Part shown: piece after piece, positions 52,727 to 62,354 of the stretch
Numbering within the stretch: position 1 is the stretch's first letter
Layout: each line of letters begins with the position of its first letter
NCBI GenBank assembly: GCA_045110475.1
Contig: JBGCGC010000022.1
Coordinates: forward strand, 9,804 to 73,803
DNA length: 64,000 nt
Direction of reading: 5' to 3'
From: Granulosicoccus sp045110475
GTDB taxonomy: Bacteria; Pseudomonadota; Gammaproteobacteria; Granulosicoccales; Granulosicoccaceae
The notes under the pieces: model-generated
Told to the model about the DNA's origin: nothing
Databases searched by the model: none
The model's input: the letters and a program-made list of their open reading frames with translations, nothing else
Program-made: the position numbers and the translations under genes

Positions 52727-53722
52727 GTGATTTTCCATAAATACCATCGATCGTCTGGCCACATTCTGGCCAGTACCTCGCTCGCATTGCTCGCCGGCGT
52801 GCTGGGGAGTGTACTGACGCTGCTGATTACCGGCAATCTGCCACTATCAAGCGGGCAGGTTTCTGCGCAAATAACGGCAGTTGATGCAAGCCCGGAAATC
52901 GACCAATCCCCAGCGGAATCAAGGTTAATGCGGCAGGACACCGCCGTTGCCGAGAGGCCCGATCTTGAAAGTGAGAGCTACACACAGTTATCGCAGGTGC
53001 TGGATGAGGCGAGCGAGGAGCGCGCTCAATTGGCACAGGTTCTGGCTCAGCTAACACGGCAGATCGAAACGCTCGAAAGTGATTTCATCAATCTGCAAGC
53101 CATGAACGCGCTCGACAGTGCGACTCAGCCTGACACGCAGCAACCGGGCATGCCGGAAGGCCATTCTGGTGGGCGGGGAAACTTTGGTAATTCAGGTAAT
53201 TTCGGACCGGGGATAAACGCTCAGGAGAGGATAGACACGCTGGTCTCGGTGGGCGTGGATCTTCAGAGTGCGCAAGCCTTGCAGGCCCGGCAGGATCAAT
53301 ATCAGCTAGCTCGGCTGGAATTGTTCGATCAGGCAGAGCGTGAAGGCTGGATCGACTCAGAGCAATTCTCGGATCGTCTGACAGAGCTCAATGATCAACG
53401 CCTTGATCTTCGTGAGGAGCTCGGGGACGAGGCGTATGATCGCTATCTGTTCGAGGCTGGCCAGAGTAATCGTGTGGTTATCGCGTCGATCATACCCGGC
53501 TCTCAAGCTGATATAGCCGGTCTGCAGCCCCTTGATATGGTCATTGCGTATGCCAATCGCCGGGTTTTTTCAACAGGTGATCTTCAGCGTGCCACCCGTG
53601 CGGGCGTGCGCGGTGAGCAAGTCCCTGTAAGCGTTGAGCGACAGGGACAATCGTTGTTTTTTGAGTTGCAGCGCGGCCCCCTGGGTGTGACGCTCAATCA
53701 GGATCAGCAAAACCCATCCTGA
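52727..53722 (+). CDS. Membrane-anchored PDZ-domain protein
   Basis: 331 residues, GTG start. An N-terminal hydrophobic segment (about 12-38, LASTSLALLAGVLGSVLTLL) is an anchor or signal. A coiled coil follows (about 80-125, LSQVLDEASEERAQLAQVLA), then a Gly/Asn-rich stretch (GGRGNFGNSGNFGPG, about 145-160), a second helical part, and a C-terminal PDZ domain (about 240-325) with SIIPGSQADIAGLQPLDMVI. There is no protease domain. It is probably a periplasmic adaptor. The Gly-Asn stretch recalls flexible linkers. No close family is recognised. Confidence 0.7.
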   Translation: MIFHKYHRSSGHILASTSLALLAGVLGSVLTLLITGNLPLSSGQVSAQITAVDASPEIDQSPAESRLMRQDTAVAERPDLESESYTQLSQVLDEASEERAQLAQVLAQLTRQIETLESDFINLQAMNALDSATQPDTQQPGMPEGHSGGRGNFGNSGNFGPGINAQERIDTLVSVGVDLQSAQALQARQDQYQLARLELFDQAEREGWIDSEQFSDRLTELNDQRLDLREELGDEAYDRYLFEAGQSNRVVIASIIPGSQADIAGLQPLDMVIAYANRRVFSTGDLQRATRAGVRGEQVPVSVERQGQSLFFELQRGPLGVTLNQDQQNPS

Positions 53723-53809
53723 TACTCGACAATCGTCGACACTGACACCGCTTGTCTTACGTCCATCAAGCAATAACGCCGTTGCAATAAATAACGTGAA
53801 CGATTTCCA

Positions 53810-54754
53810 CTAGTCGTGCAGACGGGCCTCTATGGACATCGACACGGTAAAATCTTCTCCGGCTGGCAGTATGCGGCTACCTGAATCAATCCCTGCAGCG
53901 TCCAGGTTAAACGCATCATTGGCGTTGGTGACTGGCTCGACAGCAAAATGAGGCATATCCGGATTGAAAAGCACAAGAAATCGACAAGCCTCGCTGGCCA
54001 CCATGACAAGCTCGATGCCCGCTTGTTGCCAATGAATGTGGCAGGCCCCTGATAAACCCGCCAGACAACAATCGATCCTCTGGTCCGGATCAAGCCGTCG
54101 TGGCCGCCTGAAATCCAGTGCATCAAAAAGTGGGACAGCAGCACCATCGGGCAGGCAATCACCCGCCTCGTCGGGAAATACCGATTCGACAGGTAGTGTC
54201 AGAGTAGGCCCTGATTGTCCGATGTTGCGAACAAAATAAGGATGCCAGCCGGTACCTGCCGGCATATCGGACTCACCCAGGTTGCGGATGGTGATGTCGC
54301 TGGTCAGAGTAGCACCGCTCACGCGCTGTTCAATTCGCGCCAGCATGGGCCAGGGCCAGTTGATGGGGCCGTCAGTGCGGCTATCAAACTCACAGATCAG
54401 TGACCCAGAATCTGATTCGATGACTTGCCAGGGTAGTTTGCGCAAGGCGCCATGTATTGAGTGAGTCTGGCCGTTTTCCAGTTGAACGGTCTCACTGTTG
54501 AACGTGAAACGTCCGTCGCGAATGCGATTGCTGTAGGGAATCATGTGGAAATTAGCCGCGGGCAGGGGGGCAGTGGCTGATTGACCTGCTGCGGGTTCCG
54601 GCGTCGTTTCTGCGGCGGCATGATTGGATGCTGGCCTGCAATCAGGAACAACATCGTGCCAGACATCGCCTCGTCGGACCTGTGCAGCTAGCCATTGAAC
54701 GCCGGTGGCTGGATCGCTCCAGAGACGCCAGTGACTCGATTCAATGAGAATCAT
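53810..54754 (-). CDS. Aldose 1-epimerase (galactose mutarotase) family protein
   Basis: 314 residues from the ATG at complement 54752-54754 (MILIESSHWRLWSDPATG); the frame runs 67 codons further upstream, with a sequence unlike the family. HSIHGALRKLPW and GTGWHPYFVRN give the two active-site His segments and HFAVEPVTNANDAF the catalytic Glu. It interconverts anomers of a sugar in the cytoplasm. No sugar operon is near, so the substrate is unknown. Confidence 0.88.
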   Translation of the reverse strand: MILIESSHWRLWSDPATGVQWLAAQVRRGDVWHDVVPDCRPASNHAAAETTPEPAAGQSATAPLPAANFHMIPYSNRIRDGRFTFNSETVQLENGQTHSIHGALRKLPWQVIESDSGSLICEFDSRTDGPINWPWPMLARIEQRVSGATLTSDITIRNLGESDMPAGTGWHPYFVRNIGQSGPTLTLPVESVFPDEAGDCLPDGAAVPLFDALDFRRPRRLDPDQRIDCCLAGLSGACHIHWQQAGIELVMVASEACRFLVLFNPDMPHFAVEPVTNANDAFNLDAAGIDSGSRILPAGEDFTVSMSIEARLHD

Positions 54755-55032
54755 AAACGTTGGAATCTGTTGATCAGAATTAGAGCACAAGCGTATACCA
54801 GCGGGACGACTTTTGCTGCTAAACCACGCTGGTGCTGACAGCGGGTCCGATTCCGGGCGCTTAATGCGGCAGATTCCTTCCTTGTCATGCGTGTATCTCT
54901 TGTGACGGCGGGGATGCGCACCTACACTTATGCAAAGGTGCAAACCTTGCTTCAAGGTCTGCTACATAATTCATTTCGGGTTGACCCCCGGACATTTTTT
55001 CAACTCTCGATTTTTCAACTAAAGGAAGTTGC

Positions 55033-55722
55033 GTGATTTCATACAGAGAACGTTGTCCGTCTCGCACACTGCGCCCTGTATTGGCTAGTTCGGGCGCAGT
55101 TGCCGGCGTTATGCTTGGGCTGCTGGTATGTGGCAGTACATTGGCCCAATCTGACGGTGGCCTGAAGCTCGGGCAACCAGCAGAACAGGCACCTGTGGAA
55201 AAACTGGATCTTGGTGCGCCTGCACCAGCAGACAGGCCCACAGAAACAGCGCCGCAGGCCAATACCGCAGCGGGTCAGGCCAATGCAGCAGCGCTACAGA
55301 GAGAGACCATTGGTGCCTGGGAAGTCGCTTGTCCGCAGCAAGGGACCAATTGCGCCATGGCCCAGATAGGTAATGATGAATCAGGCACCCCGGTTCTGGA
55401 GATGGTCATCCGCAAGCTGGAAGAGCCGTTAGAGGTTGGAGAAAGAACCGCCATTGCGGTTCTGGACGTCATTACCCCTCTGGGGGTGGTACTAACCGAA
55501 GGCTTGTCGGTGACCATTGACAATGGCAACCCGGAATCTGCACCGTTTCAGATCTGCACCGAGCAGGGGTGTCTGGTACGTGAACCGATTGACAACGCCT
55601 TGGTGGCACGCTTCAAGCGTGGCAACAATGCCGTGGTCACCGTCATCGCTGCCAATCAGGGGGAGGTGTCGGCCACCTTGTCTCTGACTGGGTTCACCAA
55701 GGCATATGACGGCCTCAAGTAG
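55033..55722 (+). CDS. IalB-family secreted protein
   Basis: 229 residues, GTG start with GGAAG upstream. Signal peptide about 14-38 (core AVAGVMLGLLVCGSTLAQ). A Gln/Ala/Pro-rich linker (about 45-85) precedes an invasion-associated locus B (IalB) domain: GAWEVACPQQGTNCAMAQIG, then RTAIAVLDVITPLGVVLTEG and ICTEQGCLVREP with paired Cys. Members are periplasmic; the name comes from Bartonella, and no virulence role is implied here. Its stop overlaps the start of the SDR gene by one base. Confidence 0.82.
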   Translation: MISYRERCPSRTLRPVLASSGAVAGVMLGLLVCGSTLAQSDGGLKLGQPAEQAPVEKLDLGAPAPADRPTETAPQANTAAGQANAAALQRETIGAWEVACPQQGTNCAMAQIGNDESGTPVLEMVIRKLEEPLEVGERTAIAVLDVITPLGVVLTEGLSVTIDNGNPESAPFQICTEQGCLVREPIDNALVARFKRGNNAVVTVIAANQGEVSATLSLTGFTKAYDGLK

Positions 55723-56459
55723 TGCTGAGCGTTGCAATAGTCGGGGCCAGCGGCGGAATAGGCGCCGCTATCCTTGAAAACCTGATTGCACATGAAAAGG
55801 TAGATTGCATTTTTGCCACCTATCACCGATCGCTTGCTGCCGGCAGTACAGGTAACGTTGCAGGCTTTGCTGCGGCTACCAAGGTGTCCTGGAGCAAGTT
55901 GGATGCCTCTGATGATGAACAGGTCAGGCTATGGCTGGCGTCGCTCGGCCAGGTGGATTGGTTGATCAACTGCGCCGGGATGCTCCACGATGAAGAACAC
56001 GGCCCTGAAAAATCCATCAGCGCGTTCTCAACCGAGTACTTTGAGAAAAGCATGGCGATCAACTGTTTGCCGACGCTGTTACTGGGCAAATATGCCAGAG
56101 CGGTGCTGAAAGATTCGTCTGCCGCGGTGTTCGCCACCATCTCGGCTAGAGTAGGCAGCATCAGCGATAATCGGCTGGGAGGCTGGTACAGCTACCGGGC
56201 CTCAAAAGCCGCTTTGAACATGGCGCTTAAAAGCCTGTCGGTTGAATGGTCACGAACGGCAAGGTCGGTACGCGTGGCGGCCCTGCACCCGGGTACGACA
56301 GACTCACGCCTGTCAAAACCTTTTCAGAAGAATGTACCCGAGGGAAAATTGTTTTCGCCTGAGAAAACGGCGGCATTGCTGGTTAAGCAGATAGAAGGGC
56401 TACACGACCGGGACAGTGGCTGTTTCATTGCCTATGACGGCGAAGAAATTCCGTGGTAG
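55722..56459 (+). CDS. Short-chain dehydrogenase/reductase (C-factor-like)
   Basis: 245 residues, GTG start one base into the previous stop codon. VAIVGASGGIGAAILENLI is the glycine-rich NAD(P) loop; INCAGMLHDEE the NAG motif; ISARVGSISDNRLGGWYSYRASKAAL contains the Ser and YxxxK catalytic residues. The LHPGTTDSRLSKPFQKNVPEG tail is the pattern of C-factor-like SDRs. The substrate is unknown. Tight coupling to the secreted IalB protein is odd for a cytosolic reductase. Confidence 0.9.
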   Translation: MLSVAIVGASGGIGAAILENLIAHEKVDCIFATYHRSLAAGSTGNVAGFAAATKVSWSKLDASDDEQVRLWLASLGQVDWLINCAGMLHDEEHGPEKSISAFSTEYFEKSMAINCLPTLLLGKYARAVLKDSSAAVFATISARVGSISDNRLGGWYSYRASKAALNMALKSLSVEWSRTARSVRVAALHPGTTDSRLSKPFQKNVPEGKLFSPEKTAALLVKQIEGLHDRDSGCFIAYDGEEIPW

Positions 56460-56482
56460 GCATGTTGCACGGTATCGCTTTG

Positions 56483-57325
56483 TCAGCCACTACGTAGCAT
56501 CACCGGAATCCCGGACAGGCTGGGGACATCAAGCTCATCGTCGGTTAGATTGGTGATGCGCTGGTTTTTATCGAAGTCGTAAAGCTCCTTGTCCAGCAGG
56601 TGCGAGGGTTTGACGTTACTCATGGCCTTGAGCATGGAGGCGATGCGCATCGGATCCTGTTGTTCCCACTCAGCCAGCATCTGCTTCATGTTCTGGCGTT
56701 GCAGATTTGGCTGCGAACCACAGAGTGTGCAGGGAATAATGGGAAAATTGTTCGCACTGGAGTAGGTGATGATGTCTTTTTCCCGGCAGTAGGCCAGTGG
56801 TCTGATGACGACATTACGGCCATTGTCGGCGTGCAGCTTGGCGGGCATGGTTTTTATCGAGCCACCATGAAACAGATTGAGCATGAATGTCTCAAGCAAG
56901 TCATCGGCATGATGCCCCAGAGCGATTTTAGTCGCGCCCAGTTCATCCGCAACCCGATACAGAATGCCGCGCCGCAAACGCGAGCACAGTCCACATGTCG
57001 TGCTACCTGCGGGAATTTTCTCTTTGACAATGCTATAGGTGTCTTCTTCAACGATACGAAAGTCGACGGACATGGCTTGCAGATAATCCGGCAAAACGTG
57101 CTCTGGAAAACCGGGCTGCTTCTGATCCAGATTGACCGCGATGAGCGAAAAATCGATAGGAGCAACGCGTTGCAAGTGCAGCAGCATGTCTAGCAATGTG
57201 TAGCTGTCCTTGCCACCGGATAAGCACACCATGATGTGATCGTTGGGCTCGATCAGGGAAAAATCGACTACCGCCCGCCCGGTCTGGCGCTGCAATCGTT
57301 TGCTGATCGGATCAGGTCTGGACAC
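56483..57325 (-). CDS. ttcA: tRNA 2-thiocytidine synthetase TtcA
   Basis: 280 residues, standard length. The PP-loop ATPase motif is CLSGGKDSYTLLDML (about 34-48). The Fe-S cluster Cys pair lies in STTCGLCSRLRRG, with a further Cys in IPCTLCGSQPNLQR. ALGHHADDLLETFMLNLFHGG is the family signature. It thiolates C32 of certain tRNAs. Convergent with the SDR gene. Confidence 0.95.
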   Translation of the reverse strand: MSRPDPISKRLQRQTGRAVVDFSLIEPNDHIMVCLSGGKDSYTLLDMLLHLQRVAPIDFSLIAVNLDQKQPGFPEHVLPDYLQAMSVDFRIVEEDTYSIVKEKIPAGSTTCGLCSRLRRGILYRVADELGATKIALGHHADDLLETFMLNLFHGGSIKTMPAKLHADNGRNVVIRPLAYCREKDIITYSSANNFPIIPCTLCGSQPNLQRQNMKQMLAEWEQQDPMRIASMLKAMSNVKPSHLLDKELYDFDKNQRITNLTDDELDVPSLSGIPVMLRSG

Positions 57326-57497
57326 GGATTCTTGACTGTTTTACCCACTGAAGTCGCCATTGTAGGACAACGCGGTACTATAGAGCCATCGCCCGGCTTT
57401 CCAATTTGACATGTATTCCGTTTTCAAGGGAAATATGGCGCTTTAATACAGTCAGACTGTTGGTCGTTATTTGTTGTCACGTGAAGGGGATGGCGGT

Positions 57498-58139
57498 ATG
57501 AAACTGTTGATTGTGGACGACCATACGCTGTTTCGCAGCGGGCTCGCTCACTTGTTGCAGAGTCTTTCACCTCAACCGGTTGTCATCGAATCAGCAGATC
57601 TCAGCACTGCCATGCAATTGCTTGGTGAGCATCATGATCTGGATCTTGTACTCCTCGACCTGAATCTGACCGATGCCGTTGGTGTCGACTCTCTATTGAC
57701 CCTGCGCAAGCACTCACCAGAGATCCCCATCATCATCCTGTCGGGCGAACAAGACCCGCAGGTGATACGCGGTTGTATCGACAACGGTGCCATGGGTTTT
57801 ATCACTAAATCAGCAACCCATGACGAACTGTTAAGCGCTATCCGGTTAATTCTCAAAGGTGGAATCTATCTGCCACGAGATGTTACAAGGCATTCGGCGC
57901 ACGGCAACCTGCAACCGGAAAGAAGCGATGTTGCGTTGCTAGCGTCGTTATCGGACAGACAACGTGAGGTACTGACCTATCTGCTGCAAGGCAAGCCCAA
58001 TAAAACGATATCCAGCAATATGGCGATATCCGAAAATACCGTCAAGGCTCATTTGTCGGCTATCTTTCGCACCCTTGGCGCCAGAAACAGGACTGAGGCG
58101 GTGTATTTTGCCGCCAGAGCCGGCGTTCCACTTGACTAG
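57498..58139 (+). CDS. NarL/FixJ-type response regulator
   Basis: 213 residues from ATG 57498, preceded by a G-rich ribosome-binding region; an upstream TTG (57471) would add 9 residues. Receiver domain about 1-120: acidic pair in LLIVDDHTLFRSG, phosphorylated Asp (about 53) in LVLLDLNLTD, Lys in GFITKSATHDEL. LuxR-type HTH about 145-205: LSDRQREVLTYLLQGKPNKT and ISENTVKAHLSAIFRTLGA. No sensor kinase is adjacent, so it is an orphan regulator. Confidence 0.92.
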   Translation: MKLLIVDDHTLFRSGLAHLLQSLSPQPVVIESADLSTAMQLLGEHHDLDLVLLDLNLTDAVGVDSLLTLRKHSPEIPIIILSGEQDPQVIRGCIDNGAMGFITKSATHDELLSAIRLILKGGIYLPRDVTRHSAHGNLQPERSDVALLASLSDRQREVLTYLLQGKPNKTISSNMAISENTVKAHLSAIFRTLGARNRTEAVYFAARAGVPLD

Positions 58140-58146
58140 TGGGTCG

Positions 58147-59304
58147 TCACGCGTTTAGTGCGCGCTCAACAGCATCGGTGACCTGTTGCAAGCCTGCGGA
58201 GCCACCGAGCTCGACAGTACGCAGATCGCCCGAAGCAAATGCCGAGTCCACCGCCTTGACCAGCCGCTGAGATGCCGCACGTAAAGTGGGGTGATCGTGG
58301 CGATTACCCAGCCATTCCAGCATCATGGCACCCGACAGAAACATGGCTGTGGGGTTTGCAAGTCCTTTGCCGGCAATATCAGGTGCGGTACCGTGACAAG
58401 GTTGGAACACGGCATGGTGATCGCCAACATCGGCTGATGGGGCATACCCCATACCGCCTATTAATGCGGCACCAAGATCTGAAAGAATGTCGCCGAACAT
58501 GTTTTCAGTGACCATCACGTCGTACTCCCATGGGCGAGTGACAAGGTTAAGGCTCATGATGTCGACGTAGGCATGGTCAGTGGTCCACTGGTCAGCGGTT
58601 CCGGATTTATCAAAGGTTTGCGCCCTGTCGGCTGCTTCGTAAAACAGTTTTCGAAAAAATGCAAACGCCTGAAATACGTTGGCCTTGTCAATACAGGTAA
58701 TTCGTGGCCGGCGATTCTCTGCGTTGCCGTTGCGCGCGTGGGCTCGTTCTGTGGCGAGTTGGAATGTCGCGTCAAACAGTTTCTCACTGACCTTCCGGGT
58801 AATCACCAGCGTTTCCTCAGCCTGATTATTGTCGATCATTCGGCCTGGAGCCGATGGTGCAAACAATCCTTCGATGGATTCGCGTACCAGAACGAAATCA
58901 ATGTCCTTTGCGCGAGGATCAGACAAAGGCCCAGGCACGCCCGGAATGCTTCGAACGGGGCGCAAGCCGGCATACAGCTCCAGCTCGAAACGTAAATCAA
59001 TCTGCGGTGTCAGCTCAGTGCCGTCGGGGTAGCGAATGGCCGGATCGCCCATCGCTGACAACAGGATGGCATCGGCGTTACGCGCCGCAGTGACCGACAA
59101 GGCGGGCAGGGCATCGCCACAGTCCAGATAGGCAGCGGCACCGGCGGGAAGGAAGTCATACCTGAGTTCGATGGGCTGGTCGGGGTACGTCTGGTTGGCA
59201 AGCCGACATGCCTTTTCCAGTAGATGGCAACATGGAGCGGTTATCTCCGGTCCGATTCCATCGCCTTCAAAGACGGCGATAGTGAAAGTTCTGCTCTTGG
59301 TCAT
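58147..59304 (-). CDS. Isocitrate/isopropylmalate dehydrogenase family protein
   Basis: 385 residues. FEGDGIGPEITAPC, ELYAGLRPVRSIPGV, DFVLVRESIEGLFA and MVTENMFGDILSDLGAALIGG with CHGTAPDIAGKGLANPTA are the decarboxylating beta-hydroxyacid dehydrogenase motifs. The sequence is LeuB/tartrate-dehydrogenase-like but carries DFVLVRESIEGLFA where leucine-pathway enzymes have a different loop, and no leuCD is near. It may oxidise another 2-hydroxyacid such as tartrate, malate or an alkylmalate. It lies 75 bases downstream of the SMP-30 gene on the same strand. Confidence 0.85.
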   Translation of the reverse strand: MTKSRTFTIAVFEGDGIGPEITAPCCHLLEKACRLANQTYPDQPIELRYDFLPAGAAAYLDCGDALPALSVTAARNADAILLSAMGDPAIRYPDGTELTPQIDLRFELELYAGLRPVRSIPGVPGPLSDPRAKDIDFVLVRESIEGLFAPSAPGRMIDNNQAEETLVITRKVSEKLFDATFQLATERAHARNGNAENRRPRITCIDKANVFQAFAFFRKLFYEAADRAQTFDKSGTADQWTTDHAYVDIMSLNLVTRPWEYDVMVTENMFGDILSDLGAALIGGMGYAPSADVGDHHAVFQPCHGTAPDIAGKGLANPTAMFLSGAMMLEWLGNRHDHPTLRAASQRLVKAVDSAFASGDLRTVELGGSAGLQQVTDAVERALNA

Positions 59305-59379
59305 GTTGATTTTGGAATCGGTGGTTTGTGAATGCTTGAGCGTGGATGTTTGTCTGAACAGAAGTTTTGCATGAAATTG

Positions 59380-60528
59380 TCAGGGTTTCTCTGCACCGTC
59401 TATGTAGTTTGCCAAAGGGCCCAGCGGCGTATCCCAATGGGGCATGACAGCGCCAGCGGTATCGACATCGAGGAACGGCACGGTGTCACCCAGCAAATTG
59501 CCGATGTATAACCTTTTGCGATCAGGGCCGCCAAAGGCGACGTTGGAAATGTTTTTCATACTGCGTGAGTGAGCCCTGTCGAGATGCTCGCGTCCCAGTT
59601 CATTCTGCGTGTACGCCGCTTCGGTCCATTGCAAGTGCGAGTCACTGGAATCCTCAAAGCAAATCCGCTGTTTGCCATCTGGTTCAATGCGTAGAATTCT
59701 GTTGCTGATAATGCTGGTGACCCACAAACAACCTGCTTCATCGAGTGCCAGTCCGTCAGGGTAGCTGCCGTGCGTAAAGTCATGAATACAGTGTTTGTTG
59801 GTAAGCAAGGGCAACTGTTCGCCGCGCATATCAAAACGTGACAGCCTCCGCCCAAACGTCTCGTTGACGTATACACGGGAATTGGCTTCATCAATTACGC
59901 ATTCGTTGGCGTACCCCAGTCTGTCGGCCACAATCGTGGCCTCGCGCTCACCGGGCAGGGCAACAGCGATAAAACCTGTGCTGGCATCGGCTCGGTAATC
60001 GAGCGCGCGTGGAATTTTACGGGTGCTGACGGTTATCCAAAGTCGACCAAGTGAATCCCTGACAACGAAGTTCGCTGGTGGCATGGGTTCACCATTGACA
60101 GTCATGATGTACGGCTCGGCACGTCCATCAGGGAAAAGTCTGTAAATTCCACCTGTCTCATCTCCGAGGTGGGCGAGCAACACACTGCCGCCCGGTTCCA
60201 GTGCGATGCCGTTGGGCCGGAGCGTCAGGGGGCTGCTTGTCAGGATGTGATGGGTCTGATTGTCAGGTGTGATCAGGCTGATGCCACCCTTGCCAGACCA
60301 GCTGGGAACCAGGATGAGCCCGGATTCGTGAGCAAGGACACATTCGGGACGATGCAGTGCCGTGCCGACGCAGCCATTCACGGTTTCAGCAGGTGATTTT
60401 TCTGGTATCACGTCAGAGCGTTCGCTGGCACTGTCAGAAATAGAGCCGCTACCCCATAGTCGCGTGTAACGGCAGACGCTGACTAGTATAGGCCGAAACC
60501 ATGCGATAGCGCGCAGCGTCGTCTGCAT
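59380..60528 (-). CDS. SMP-30/gluconolactonase/LRE family protein
   Basis: 382 residues from the ATG at complement 60526-60528, preceded by GGAAG eight bases upstream; the open frame extends 127 codons further, but that overlaps the divergent aminotransferase and is not family-like. The beta-propeller pattern is clear: RPNGIALEPGGSVLLAHLGD, ANFVVRDSLGRLWITVS, YPDGLALDEAGCLWVTSI and VAFGGPDRKRLYIGNL. An N-terminal hydrophobic stretch (about 6-20) may be an anchor or signal. Members hydrolyse lactones in a Ca-dependent way. The adjacent dehydrogenase suggests a sugar-acid or hydroxyacid route. Confidence 0.83.
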   Translation of the reverse strand: MQTTLRAIAWFRPILVSVCRYTRLWGSGSISDSASERSDVIPEKSPAETVNGCVGTALHRPECVLAHESGLILVPSWSGKGGISLITPDNQTHHILTSSPLTLRPNGIALEPGGSVLLAHLGDETGGIYRLFPDGRAEPYIMTVNGEPMPPANFVVRDSLGRLWITVSTRKIPRALDYRADASTGFIAVALPGEREATIVADRLGYANECVIDEANSRVYVNETFGRRLSRFDMRGEQLPLLTNKHCIHDFTHGSYPDGLALDEAGCLWVTSIISNRILRIEPDGKQRICFEDSSDSHLQWTEAAYTQNELGREHLDRAHSRSMKNISNVAFGGPDRKRLYIGNLLGDTVPFLDVDTAGAVMPHWDTPLGPLANYIDGAEKP

Positions 60529-60663
60529 CGCTTTTTCTTCCGTACAGGCGAGGTAACCTGTACAAAATGACATGGCGTACTGGTGGGATTTGCCAGTGCA
60601 GGCACCTTCGACGTGCCAGGCAAGCGCCATTGTTCTTGTTATTGTGTATCTGGAGTGAAGCTC

Positions 60664-62046
60664 ATGAACAAGTCCGCAGAAAACATTGAAGTTGCCGATC
60701 TGGTCGAAATGGACCGTGCCCACCTGTGGCATCACCTCACCCCTCACAAGCCCCTGGAAAGCAAGGACCCTCTGGTTATTGTCAAGGGAAAAGGGCTTCG
60801 CGTCTGGGACCAGAACGGCAAGGAACATCTGGATGCAGTATCTGGAGCCGTCTGGACGGTCAATCTCGGCTACGGCCAGGAGAGCATCGCGAACGCCGTT
60901 CGGGATCAATTGGTCGAAATGTGTTATTTCGCCGGCTCTGCTGGCAACGTACCAGGCATCAAGTACGCCGAAAAACTCATTTCAAAAATGCCCGGAATGA
61001 GCCGGGTGTATTACTCAAACTCGGGTTCCGAGGCTAATGAGAAAGGCTACAAGATGGTCCGCCAGATATCGGCAATCAAGCATGATGGAAAAAAACACAA
61101 GATCCTGTACAGGGATCGCGATTATCACGGCACGACCATCACGGCGTTATCGTCATGTGGGCACAACGAACGGCGAGATCAATTTGGCCCTTTTACGCCG
61201 GGATTTGTCGAAGTACCTCACTGCTGTGAATATCGCAGCCAGTTTCCTGATTCATCCAACTACGGTGTGAAAATAGCTCGTGAAATAGAGAACGTCATCC
61301 TCAGGGAAGATCCGGATACGGTCGGATCCATTGTTCTTGAGCCGATTACGGCCGGTGGTGGTGTCATCACACCACCAGAAGGCTATTGGGAGACAGTTCA
61401 GGAAATCTGCACGAAATACGGCATCCTGTTACACATGGACGAAGTCGTCTGTGGTTTAGGTCGTACGGGTAAATGGTTTGGTTATCAGCACTACGGTATC
61501 AAGCCTGATATCGTCACCATGGCAAAGGGCGTGGCGAGTGGATATGCGGCGATAGCCTGCACAGTGACCACTGAAGAGGTCTTCAATCAGTTCAAGGCAA
61601 GCGACGACACCATGGGCTACTTTCGCGATATCAGCACGTTTGGAGGCTGCGCTGCAGGTCCAGCCGCAGCGCTTGAAACCATGCGAATTATCGAAGACGA
61701 AAATCTGCTGGAAAACACTGTGTCTATGGGCGACTACCTCATGGAGAAATTGCGTGGTCTGCAAAATAAATACAAGGTGATCGGTGATGTTCGTGGCAAG
61801 GGGCTGTTCTGCGGTTTTGAGCTGGTCAAAGACCGCCACACCAAGGAACCCGTTGATGAAAAAATGTTGCTAGCGGTTGCCGCCGATTGTATGGAGCAGG
61901 GTGTGGTTATCGGACGCATGAATCGCAGCGTCACTGGTATGAACAATACGGTGTGTCTGAGTCCTGCGTTGATCTGCACCGAAGACGATATTGATCAGAT
62001 TGTTGTTGCCCTCGACAATGCAATGAGCCGGCATGCCATGATTTGA
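60664..62046 (+). CDS. Class III (omega) aminotransferase, taurine-pyruvate aminotransferase-like
   Basis: 460 residues from ATG 60664, preceded by GGAG; the frame goes 27 codons further without family similarity. PLP motifs: YYSNSGSEANEKGYKM, LLHMDEVVCGLGRTGKWF, and the Schiff-base Lys288 in VTMAKGVASGY. The N-terminal DRAHLWHHLTPHKPL and GAVWTVNLGYGQESIA are close to taurine:pyruvate aminotransferases, which turn taurine plus pyruvate into sulfoacetaldehyde and alanine. No xsc or tau transport genes are near, so another omega-amine donor is possible. Divergent from the SMP-30 gene; a clear terminator follows. Confidence 0.88.
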   Translation: MNKSAENIEVADLVEMDRAHLWHHLTPHKPLESKDPLVIVKGKGLRVWDQNGKEHLDAVSGAVWTVNLGYGQESIANAVRDQLVEMCYFAGSAGNVPGIKYAEKLISKMPGMSRVYYSNSGSEANEKGYKMVRQISAIKHDGKKHKILYRDRDYHGTTITALSSCGHNERRDQFGPFTPGFVEVPHCCEYRSQFPDSSNYGVKIAREIENVILREDPDTVGSIVLEPITAGGGVITPPEGYWETVQEICTKYGILLHMDEVVCGLGRTGKWFGYQHYGIKPDIVTMAKGVASGYAAIACTVTTEEVFNQFKASDDTMGYFRDISTFGGCAAGPAAALETMRIIEDENLLENTVSMGDYLMEKLRGLQNKYKVIGDVRGKGLFCGFELVKDRHTKEPVDEKMLLAVAADCMEQGVVIGRMNRSVTGMNNTVCLSPALICTEDDIDQIVVALDNAMSRHAMI

Positions 62047-62100
62047 TCAAGCTTACGCATGCGGCTTTGCTCGTACTGTGGATGGCTTGTGGTAAGGAGA

Positions 62101-62128
62101 AAAAGCGCCGTTAGCTGCGCTTTTCTTT
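62101..62128 (+). terminator. Rho-independent terminator after the aminotransferase
   Basis: AAAAGCGC and GCGCTTTT are exact inverted arms around CGTTAGCT, followed by CTTTAA, about 55 bases after the stop codon. The A- and T-flanked stem makes it work on either strand. Confidence 0.8.
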
Positions 62129-62354
62129 AATCCCGTTACCTTGACTGTTCTGCTTGGGATCACGTGTCTGAACCACCATCCGCAATCTGCAACTTCTGTA
62201 GTGATCCGCTTCTCCAGAGGCGTTTGCCGAAATACAGTGCGTGGAAAAGATCGGTCACACTACACTAGGTTTGCTGGCTCGTGTCTCATCGTTGCCGCCG
62301 GGGCGCACCTTATCCAGCTTTTCGAATCAGTTCACCGTGTCAGGCAATTTCTTC

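Noticed and set aside
54755..54955. 67-codon upstream extension of the aldose epimerase
   Set aside because: Basic, Pro/Ser-rich sequence unlike the family; an internal ATG gives normal length.
54977..55000. Hairpin CGGG-TTGACC-CCCG followed by six T
   Set aside because: Short stem in a divergent upstream region with no + strand gene just before it; likely chance.
60529..60909. 127-codon upstream extension of the SMP-30 protein
   Set aside because: Overlaps the divergent aminotransferase start, lacks propeller motifs, and a good ribosome-binding site exists at the internal ATG.
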